This document shows positions 31,239 through 37,442 of a stretch of 37,442 nucleotides of DNA, in pieces (the stretch's first letter is position 1; each line of letters begins with the position of its first letter). The position numbers were made by a program, and so were the translations under genes. The notes under the pieces were generated by a model. It was not told the DNA's origin and ran no database searches. It was given only the letters and a program-made list of their open reading frames with translations. Origin of the DNA: Pedosphaera sp. (lineage in GTDB: Bacteria > Verrucomicrobiota > Verrucomicrobiia > Limisphaerales > Pedosphaeraceae); contig JAQGPA010000041.1 of assembly GCA_028293325.1 (NCBI GenBank), positions 1 to 37,442 on the forward strand. The letters are read 5' to 3'.

Positions 31239-32816
31239 CTACTGCATGGATCTCGCCAATAGCCGCCGCAATTCTTCGCGATTTCTGGCGTCATAGAACT
31301 CACTGGGGTTGTAATCATCGGTCAAGACGATGCCGCTGTGAGGATCGGTTTCCGCAGTGTCTGCAAAGGCGGTTTCCACGTCGTCGCGACAGTCGGGGTG
31401 AACATCGGCAAAGCTGGCCGGGCGAGCCAACTTGAGGTCCGGCTGGTCGGAGGCGACAAATGCCACGTTGCCCCGGCTGGTGGCATGGATGCGGACGTTG
31501 CGGAAGACGCTTTTCAGGGTCTTGTCCAGCGAGCCGGTCAGGAAGTCATGCCCGCGCTCGAAATGGCCAAAGGTATTAATGACGAGCACGCCATTGGAGT
31601 TGAGCACGCCGTGAATGGCGCTGAAAGCCTCGCGGGTCATCAAGTGCGACGGGGAGGAATCGCCGAGGAAGGCGTCGAGAATGACGGCGTCGTATTTCTT
31701 CGTGCAACTATTTACGAATTGCCGGCCGTCACCGATGGTCAGGTTTAACTTGTCGATCGGGCAATCAAAGAGTTTTTTCGCCACCGGCACCACGGCGGGA
31801 TTGATTTCCACGACGTCAACCCGGGCGCCATCGCGCAGCAGTTCGCCCGGCACAATGCCAACGCCGAGACCGATGCAGAGGGCGTCATCAATTTTAGGAG
31901 CATAGGCGCGCGCGAGGCCGTGGAGCAGGTAAGTAAAGGCGGCGGCGCTTTGTTTGGTGGCGGGGTCGTAGCTGTCCTGCACGAGAAAATCATTGAGATA
32001 AACGCGATGGACACCGCCGGAAACCTGGGGCACATCGAGGACGAGCAATTGGCCAAAGTTGGAATTGCCACGGAAGAGGGTGGCCATTTCGGGCTTGGGC
32101 GGTTGGTTGTCTTCAGCCACGCCGACAGAGCCGGTGGTGAGGCCGGCGATCATGGCGAGCAGGACCGCGGCCACCGGAGTTTGTTTGCCGTTCCACCTGA
32201 AGAAGTATCCGGCGGACACGAGCATGAGCAGACCGGCGGAAAGAAACATGGTGAGCGAATTGGGGAGAAAGGGAATCAGAACATAGCCGATCAGAATGGT
32301 GCCGAGAAAACTTCCCAGCGTGCCGATGGAAGTGAGGCGGCCCACGTTGCCGCCGACCTTGTTGACTGAGAGCGTGAGCATCCGCACGAAAAACGGGCCG
32401 ACCATGGCGAGCAGCGCGAGAGGGACGAAAAAGAGAACCGTGGAAGCAAGCAAGGAGCCAAGCGCGAGCCGGAAGTTTAGGCACCAAAAGGCCACCGGCT
32501 TGACGATCAGCACCGTGAGGCAGAGATAAATGGCGGCGGCCAGAATGGCTCCGTAAAGCCGGCCCAGTTGGGGCGTGCGATCCACGAGCCGGCCACCGGC
32601 GTAATACCCGGTGGCCAATGCCATCAGCGTGACGGCAATTTGAGCCGTCCAGACAAAATGGGACGTGCCGACATACGGGGCAAGCATCTTCGCGCCGAGA
32701 ATTTCGACAATCATGATGACCATGCCGGTAATGGCGGCGGTAAAGTAGAGGTATTGTCGGAGCCCGGCGGAAAGATCAGCGGTTGGGGCGGCTGGCCGGA
32801 CAGGTTTAGTGCGCAT
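31239..32816 (-). CDS. Membrane-embedded spermidine-synthase-like protein (fused MFS/SpeE)
   Basis: 525 residues. The N-terminal about 230 residues contain six to eight hydrophobic helices (VIMIVEILGAKMLAPYVGTSHFVWT is typical of this fusion group). The C-terminal half has the SAM-dependent fold of spermidine synthase: CIGLGVG (314-320), VDVVEINP (333-340), LTIGDGRQFV and VILDAFLGDSSPSHL. The aminopropyltransferase YHE segment is replaced by an AFTYL stretch, and the DSSDP gate is DAFLGDSS, so true spermidine synthesis is doubtful. The substrate is unknown; such fusions occur widely in bacteria. It is divergent from the metal ATPase gene across a 157-bp spacer. Confidence 0.85.
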   Translation of the reverse strand: MRTKPVRPAAPTADLSAGLRQYLYFTAAITGMVIMIVEILGAKMLAPYVGTSHFVWTAQIAVTLMALATGYYAGGRLVDRTPQLGRLYGAILAAAIYLCLTVLIVKPVAFWCLNFRLALGSLLASTVLFFVPLALLAMVGPFFVRMLTLSVNKVGGNVGRLTSIGTLGSFLGTILIGYVLIPFLPNSLTMFLSAGLLMLVSAGYFFRWNGKQTPVAAVLLAMIAGLTTGSVGVAEDNQPPKPEMATLFRGNSNFGQLLVLDVPQVSGGVHRVYLNDFLVQDSYDPATKQSAAAFTYLLHGLARAYAPKIDDALCIGLGVGIVPGELLRDGARVDVVEINPAVVPVAKKLFDCPIDKLNLTIGDGRQFVNSCTKKYDAVILDAFLGDSSPSHLMTREAFSAIHGVLNSNGVLVINTFGHFERGHDFLTGSLDKTLKSVFRNVRIHATSRGNVAFVASDQPDLKLARPASFADVHPDCRDDVETAFADTAETDPHSGIVLTDDYNPSEFYDARNREELRRLLARSMQ

Positions 32817-32973
32817 GGAGCGTTTTAGCCGGATTAGGTTAAAAAGGAAATTGAATTAAATTCCGGGGTCCAAAAGCAGTGGGTGGCGGAGGAAAAATGA
32901 GAACGAGTCGCAGGCAGAAGGGTTTGCAATCGTCACGGGATGAGGGAATTATGGTAAAGTTCTGTAGCGGCTT

Positions 32974-35316
32974 ATGAGTGCGCCAACCCCCCAGCAAACG
33001 GATGCCGATTCCGCGGAAGGCAGATGCCTTGCGCGGTCGGTGGCAGATGTTCTCGCGGAAGAGCCAACGCTCGAAGCGGTGACGGTCAACCATACCCGGA
33101 AAACCATCTCGGTGGCGACGCTCGGGCGGGCTGATGTTGCGCGGTTGACGGAGCGGGTCACGGCGAGCATTCAACAGGCGGAACAGGCGCGCGTGGAGCA
33201 TCCGTGCGCGTTGTTGGCGGGAGAGGGGGATTGCCTGACGTGTGAAACTCCGCTGACCGCGCAGGAGCTACAGTCAGTGACCATCCGGCATGAAGGAGAC
33301 GCGACGACGATAGCGCGGGTAACCTGTCCGACGGCACCGAAATTCTGGCGTTGGCGCGATATTCCGTGGCCACGGGTGGTGCAACGGGACGTCGAGTTTC
33401 TCGAACATGCGGAGAACATTGATGAATGGAAGGCGCAATTGGCGGCGGCGGTTTTGTGCGGCGTGTTTGGGTTGACCGGTTATTTTCTGGGAACGAATCC
33501 GCTGGCGATTTACAGCTTCCTGCTGGCGTATCTGGCGGGCGCGTGGTTTACGACGCAGGAGGTTTGGGAGCGATGGCAACAGCGGGCGATTGATGTCCAT
33601 TTCCTGATGTTGGCGGTGGCGGTGGGGAGCGCGAGCATTGGCGCCTGGGCCGAAGGAACGACGCTGCTGTTTCTGTTTTCGCTTTCGGGAGCGTTGGAAC
33701 ATTTTGCCCTGGGGCGAACGCAGCGCGAGATTCGTTCGTTGTTCAAGGAAGCGCCGAAGGTGGCAACCGTTTTGGATGAAGCCGGGCGGGAACGCGAGCT
33801 GCCCGTGGAACGGCTGCGCCGGGGGATGCGGCTGTTGATCAAGCCAGGGGCGCAGTTTCCGGTGGACGCGGAAATTGTCAAAGGCCAGACGGCAAGCGAT
33901 GAATCGAATCTGACGGGCGAGGCCGCACCGGTGGAAAAGGCGGTGGGCGATGGCGTGTTGGCGGGGACGATGAACCTTTGGGGCGCGGTGGAGGTAGGCG
34001 TGCTGCGGGCAGCGAAGGAGAGTTCGTTGCAAAAGATCATTCAATTGATCAAGGATGCGCAGCAGCAAAAGGCGCCGTCACAATTGTTCACGGATAAGTT
34101 CGGCACTTATTATACCTACAGCGTGCTGGGGCTCTCGGTGACGATGTTTTTTGTCTGGTGGCTGGGCCAGGGGCTGTCGCCGTTCACTCCCGCCGGCGGC
34201 CGGCAGAGCGCATTTTATCACGCCATGACCTTGCTCGTGGTCGCATCGCCTTGCGCGCTGGTGTTGTCCATTCCCTCAGCGGTGCTGGCGGCGATTGCCT
34301 GGGGCGCGCGGCATGGGATTCTTTTTCGCGGCGGCGCGGCGGTGGAAAAACTGGCGGGCGTGAATACGGTGGCGCTGGACAAGACAGGGACGCTGACGAC
34401 CGGGGAATTGCGCGTTGAGCGGGTGGAGAGTTTTCCGCCGGGGCGGGAGCTGGAAGTGGCGCGGCTGGCATTCTCGCTGGAACGGTTATCCACGCATCCA
34501 CTGGCGCGGGCCATCACCCGTTACGGGAAGCAACAGGGGTTGGAGGCGATTACGTTCGAGCATTTCGAATCAGTAACCGGGCAGGGATTGCAAACGCGGC
34601 GGGGCGAAATGAATTGTCAACTGGGCCGGCGCGAATGGCTGGCGAAAGGCGCCCATGCCGCCGCAATTTGCGAGGTGCCGGCCACGGACGCTGGTTACAA
34701 TGAAGTCTGGCTTGCGGAGGGGGAATTGCTGGGGCGGGTGGTATTGCGGGATGACATCCGGACGCAGGCGCAATCTGTGGTGCGGGAAATGCAGCGGGAA
34801 GGACTGCGCGTGGTGGTGCTGACGGGGGACCGGAAAGCCACCGCGGAGCATTTAAAAGAGCAGTTGCAACTGGATGACGTGCGCGCGGAATTGAAGCCGG
34901 AAGAAAAGGTAGCGGCGATTCGGGGACTGGGACAAAACGGCCAGAGGGTGGCGATGGTGGGTGATGGCGTCAATGATGCGCCCAGCCTGGCCATGGCCGA
35001 CGTGGGAGTGGCGATGGGAGCGCGCGGCTCCGACGCGGCGTTGGAACAGGCAGAGGTGGTGTTGATGCACGACCGGCTGGAGAATTTTCTGGCGGCCTTC
35101 CGGCTGAGCCAGCGGGCCCGGCGGATTATCCGGCAAAATCTGGTCATCTCGCTGGGGACGGTGGTGGTGCTAGTCTGTTTTGCCTTGCTGGGGAAAATTC
35201 CACTGACCCTCGGCGTGGTGGGGCACGAAGGGAGCACGGTGGTGGTGGTGATGAACAGCCTGCGCCTGCTCTTCGGCGGCACGCCAGTGAAGCCGGCCAC
35301 GCCGGAGGGCGTGTGA
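32974..35316 (+). CDS. P1B-type heavy-metal ATPase (P1B-4-like) with Cys-containing N-terminus
   Basis: 780 residues. Core P-type motifs: LTGEAAP, phosphorylation site Asp469 (DKTGTLTTG), TGDRKAT and GDGVNDAPSLAMADVG. The membrane metal site is Ser425-Pro426-Cys427 (SPCALV), and a late helix has HEGST (751-755); both mark the P1B-4 branch (CoaT/PfeT-like, exporting Co, Fe or Ni), whereas Zn/Cu pumps have CPC. P1B-4 pumps usually lack N-terminal metal domains. This one has about 130 residues first, with a ferredoxin-like HMA remnant (17-70, without CxxC) and a C78-x8-C87-x2-C90 cluster plus Cys118. Substrate is inferred, not proven. Confidence 0.9.
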   Translation: MSAPTPQQTDADSAEGRCLARSVADVLAEEPTLEAVTVNHTRKTISVATLGRADVARLTERVTASIQQAEQARVEHPCALLAGEGDCLTCETPLTAQELQSVTIRHEGDATTIARVTCPTAPKFWRWRDIPWPRVVQRDVEFLEHAENIDEWKAQLAAAVLCGVFGLTGYFLGTNPLAIYSFLLAYLAGAWFTTQEVWERWQQRAIDVHFLMLAVAVGSASIGAWAEGTTLLFLFSLSGALEHFALGRTQREIRSLFKEAPKVATVLDEAGRERELPVERLRRGMRLLIKPGAQFPVDAEIVKGQTASDESNLTGEAAPVEKAVGDGVLAGTMNLWGAVEVGVLRAAKESSLQKIIQLIKDAQQQKAPSQLFTDKFGTYYTYSVLGLSVTMFFVWWLGQGLSPFTPAGGRQSAFYHAMTLLVVASPCALVLSIPSAVLAAIAWGARHGILFRGGAAVEKLAGVNTVALDKTGTLTTGELRVERVESFPPGRELEVARLAFSLERLSTHPLARAITRYGKQQGLEAITFEHFESVTGQGLQTRRGEMNCQLGRREWLAKGAHAAAICEVPATDAGYNEVWLAEGELLGRVVLRDDIRTQAQSVVREMQREGLRVVVLTGDRKATAEHLKEQLQLDDVRAELKPEEKVAAIRGLGQNGQRVAMVGDGVNDAPSLAMADVGVAMGARGSDAALEQAEVVLMHDRLENFLAAFRLSQRARRIIRQNLVISLGTVVVLVCFALLGKIPLTLGVVGHEGSTVVVVMNSLRLLFGGTPVKPATPEGV

Positions 35317-35322
35317 GGCCGT

Positions 35323-35661
35323 TTAACGCCAGGCGAACTCGCTGATCTCCATGTGCCACTGGCTGCCATCCGTGACCCGCACGGCTTTCTTTTCCTGCTT
35401 GTAAACGATTTTATCCAAGTCCACCGATGGCGGCAGGATGTTGATGAGCACGTCGCCGGAAGTGAGTGAAACAATGCGGGTGCGCACTTCTGGGCGTCGG
35501 AAAAACGAGAACTTCACCAGGTCCACCGTAAAAATATGACCCGTGATACGGGCGAGGCCGTGCTCGTAAGCGTCAACCACGCCGACAAAGTGGCGGTGGG
35601 GATCCTTGTCAAAATGCCGGCGGTGAATGACGTGAATTTTTTCGCCTTTCTGGAGAATCAT
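35323..35661 (-). CDS. Conserved-looking small protein, function unknown
   Basis: 112 residues, rich in alternating hydrophobic positions, so probably mostly beta-strand (GEKIHVIHRRHF, RHFVGVVDAYEHGLARITGH, IFTVDLVKFSFF, VRTRIVSLTSGDVLINILP, VDLDKIVYKQ, WHMEISEFAW). There is no signal peptide, cysteine or membrane helix. The G-x-V-...-A-x-I-x-G-x-x-F rhythm recalls small Sm-like or OB-type barrels, but this is only a shape impression. It ends 6 bp from the convergent metal ATPase stop and is divergent from guanine deaminase across 121 bp. Coding is supported by clean protein-like sequence; I do not recognise the family. Confidence 0.68.
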   Translation of the reverse strand: MILQKGEKIHVIHRRHFDKDPHRHFVGVVDAYEHGLARITGHIFTVDLVKFSFFRRPEVRTRIVSLTSGDVLINILPPSVDLDKIVYKQEKKAVRVTDGSQWHMEISEFAWR

Positions 35662-35782
35662 GGAGGGATTCTATGAAATATCCGGGAGAAGGCCAGTTTT
35701 TGTTGGTGGCTGAGGATTTGAACGCTTGAAGCGGAGGCGTGGCTGCGCTAAAGGAATAAAGCTCAAGTCCGGTTTTAAATTT

Positions 35783-36250
35783 ATGAAAAAGAATTTTATG
35801 CAGGCGGCCATCCGTCTTTCGATCCAGATGATGCGGCGGGGCAAGGGTGGTCCGTTTGGGGCGGTGGTGGTGCGCGGGAACAAAATTGTGGGGCGCGGTT
35901 CCAACCAGGTCACGTCGAGCAATGATCCGACCGCGCACGCGGAAGTGGTGGCGATCCGGGACGCCTGCCGTCGGCTGGGAACCTTTCAACTGGACGACTG
36001 CGAGCTGTACACCAGTTGCGAGCCTTGCCCGATGTGTCTCTCCGCGATGTATTGGTCGCGGCTCAAGAAGGTGTATTACGCCAACACCCGAAAGGATGCG
36101 GCGGACATCGATTTTGACGACGATTTTATTTACACCGAGGTGGCGCGTCCGATTGCCGATCGCAAGCTCGTGATGCGGCAATTGATGCGCAAGGAAGCGC
36201 TGGTCGTCTTCAAGGAATGGAAGGCCAAGGCGGATAAAATCAGTTACTAA
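35783..36250 (+). CDS. guaD: Guanine deaminase (cytidine-deaminase-like fold)
   Basis: 155 residues from MKKNFMQAAIRLS, almost exactly the length of Bacillus subtilis GuaD (156). It deaminates guanine to xanthine. The zinc site is His52 and Glu54 (DPTAHAEVVAIRD) with Cys82 and Cys85 (SCEPCPMC). GGPFGAVVVR, SSNDPTAHAE, LYTSCEPCPMCLSAMYW and the DFDDDFIYTEV block align with GuaD rather than with the tRNA adenosine deaminase TadA. An upstream in-frame ATG at 35726 adds a basic stretch without family match. Its stop lies 6 bp from the convergent nadA stop. Confidence 0.92.
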   Translation: MKKNFMQAAIRLSIQMMRRGKGGPFGAVVVRGNKIVGRGSNQVTSSNDPTAHAEVVAIRDACRRLGTFQLDDCELYTSCEPCPMCLSAMYWSRLKKVYYANTRKDAADIDFDDDFIYTEVARPIADRKLVMRQLMRKEALVVFKEWKAKADKISY

Positions 36251-36256
36251 CCCGGC

Positions 36257-37270
36257 CTAGCCTGCGTTTTCGAGCGGGCGGGAGGAGATTTCGAGCATCC
36301 GTTCGATGGGCAGCCGGGCACGGCGGATGATGTCATCGCTCAATTCCACACGCGGGGAGAGATTGGCCATGCAGTCGTGTAGCTTCTCCAGCGTGTTCAT
36401 TTTCATAAAGTGACATTCATTGCAGCGGCAGTTTTCGGTCGGTGCGGGAATGAATTGCTTGTCCGGACATTCCTTTTTGAGGCGGTGCAACATGCCGGCT
36501 TCCGTAGCGATGATGATTTGCTTCGCCTTAACCTGCTGGCAAAAGGCGATCATTTTCTCCGTCGAACAAATTTCATCGGCCAGCATGCGCACGGCCTTGG
36601 TGCACTCGGGATGGGCGACGACGGGGGCATCGGGAAATTCCTGGCGGATGCGCATGATGCTCGCATGGGTAAATTCAACGTGGGCATAACAATTGCCGCG
36701 CCACAAAGTCATGGGTCGTCCGGTTTGTTCCATCACCCAGGCGCCGAGATTTTCATCGGGAACGAAGAGCAGATCGCGGTCCTTGGGGGCGGCGTTGACG
36801 ATTTTGACGGCGTTGCCGCTGGTGCAGATGACATCGCTGAGCGCCTTGACCTCCGCGCTGCAATTGATGTAGGTGACCGTGTAAAAATTCGGGTTGGTGG
36901 CCTGCAGTTTGGCCAGCTTGGGAGCGGGGCAGCTTTGCTCGAGCGAGCAGCCGGCATCCTTGTCCGGCAACACGACGATCTTTCCCGGGTTTAAAATTTT
37001 AGCGGTCTCGGCCATGAAATGGACGCCGCTGAAGACGATGACTTCGGCGTCGGTTTTCGCAGCCTGCTGGGAGAGGCCGAGGGAATCGCCGACGAAATCA
37101 GCCACGTCCTGGATTTCCGGGACTTGATAGTTATGGGCGAGGATGACGGCGTTGAGCTTCTTTTTGAGGGCAAGGATATCGCGCGACAGCGCATCGAATT
37201 GCGCCGGGGGCATCGGCTTGCGAACCTCAAAGCGATCTACACCGGGCTGAATTTCCGTCAAATCTATCAT
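36257..37270 (-). CDS. nadA: Quinolinate synthase A
   Basis: 337 residues. It condenses iminoaspartate (from NadB) with dihydroxyacetone phosphate to form quinolinate, an early step of NAD synthesis, using a 4Fe-4S cluster. Family blocks: NAVILAHNYQVPEIQDVADFVGDSLGL (pieces), VIVFSGVHFMAETAKIL, DKDAGCSLEQSCP, YINCSAEVKALSD, CTSGNAV, VVAHPECTKAV, ATEAGMLHRL and NCRCNECHFMKMNTLEKL. The cluster cysteines are in AGCSL, HPEC and the NCRCNEC region. nadB and nadC are not in the window. On the minus strand, AAAGG lies about a dozen bases before the ATG. Confidence 0.97.
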   Translation of the reverse strand: MIDLTEIQPGVDRFEVRKPMPPAQFDALSRDILALKKKLNAVILAHNYQVPEIQDVADFVGDSLGLSQQAAKTDAEVIVFSGVHFMAETAKILNPGKIVVLPDKDAGCSLEQSCPAPKLAKLQATNPNFYTVTYINCSAEVKALSDVICTSGNAVKIVNAAPKDRDLLFVPDENLGAWVMEQTGRPMTLWRGNCYAHVEFTHASIMRIRQEFPDAPVVAHPECTKAVRMLADEICSTEKMIAFCQQVKAKQIIIATEAGMLHRLKKECPDKQFIPAPTENCRCNECHFMKMNTLEKLHDCMANLSPRVELSDDIIRRARLPIERMLEISSRPLENAG

Positions 37271-37401
37271 GTAATTAATTTACCTTTTATGGGAGCTGAC
37301 CGCAATCCTTTGGTGACGCCCCGGGCGGTGGAGAGGCCTGCCATAACCCGTTAAAGTCAGGTTGTTTGTAGGAGGAGAGCCGACAACAAAAGGAGATTTC
37401 A

Positions 37402-37442
37402 ATGGGACAGGTTGTCCTGAGGCGGGACAAGGGAACTGCGGT
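37402..37442 (+). CDS. First codons of a gene cut by the window edge
   Basis: ATG at 37402 is preceded by a good Shine-Dalgarno (AAAGGAG, 37389-37395) at the right distance. The frame is open to the edge and begins MGQVVLRRDKGTA. It is divergent from nadA across 131 bp. Too little is visible for identification. A short inverted repeat (TTGTCC/GGACAA, 37412-37430) lies inside these codons. Confidence 0.45.
   Translation, partial: MGQVVLRRDKGTA

Overview
The window looks like chromosome from a member of the Verrucomicrobiota (PVC group), probably a Pedosphaera/Limisphaera-like lineage. This is an inference from gene style, not from a marker gene: an ECF sigma factor next to a zinc-ribbon Ser/Thr kinase with a secreted C-terminal domain, a tiny lipoprotein with an RPWN motif behind a coiled-coil membrane protein, GTP-dependent PEP carboxykinase, coproheme decarboxylase, BamA/Skp (so a diderm envelope), and intergenic heptamer, hexamer and hairpin repeats. 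The DNA is GC-rich, with few intergenic gaps over 250 bp. I saw no tRNA, rRNA, CRISPR array, transposase or prophage gene.

Layout. 1-1.9 kb: the 3' end of a gene for a very acidic low-complexity protein, a repeat-rich spacer, a degenerate receiver-domain protein and a second palindromic spacer. 1.9-4.4 kb: heme-related genes chdC/hemQ and hemW flank a cold-shock gene that has a terminator-like hairpin in its leader. 4.4-7.3 kb: an M42 peptidase, then a convergent two-component system. 7.5-8.6 kb: a single polypeptide with two AhbA/AhbB (Lrp/AsnC-like) units. 8.6-12.9 kb: Ser/Thr kinase, ECF sigma factor and an MFS exporter, all leftward. 13.1-17.6 kb: dnaB-bamA-skp as a tight rightward run. 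17.7-20 kb: an aldo/keto reductase that seems to have lost its C-terminal Fe-S cysteines, then a coiled-coil membrane protein and a mini-lipoprotein. 20-23.5 kb: leftward rarA, 5-formyl-THF cyclo-ligase and RNase Y with overlapping start/stop codons. 23.5-24.8 kb: a 511-bp hairpin-rich spacer leading into an AsmA-like gene. 25-28.2 kb: alaS and a GNAT acetyltransferase. 28.3-33 kb: a secreted protein of four PepSY-like repeats, pckG, and a membrane-fused spermidine-synthase-like protein. 33-37.4 kb: a P1B-4-type metal ATPase, an orphan 112-aa protein, guanine deaminase, quinolinate synthase and the first codons of one more gene.

Most of the content is housekeeping: coproporphyrin-route heme synthesis, outer-membrane protein biogenesis, RNA decay, translation, gluconeogenesis, NAD and purine metabolism. 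The more unusual items are the fused double siroheme-decarboxylase-like protein, the structured leaders before the AsmA-like and cspA genes, the four-repeat PepSY-like protein, the metal ATPase with an unusual Cys-containing N-terminus, the cluster-less aldo/keto reductase, and the tight packing of convergent genes (five of seven convergent junctions are 11 bp or less) without visible terminators. I did not find a clearly new multi-gene defence or biosynthetic system. The best candidates for undescribed biology are the AhbAB-like fusion and the leader RNAs.
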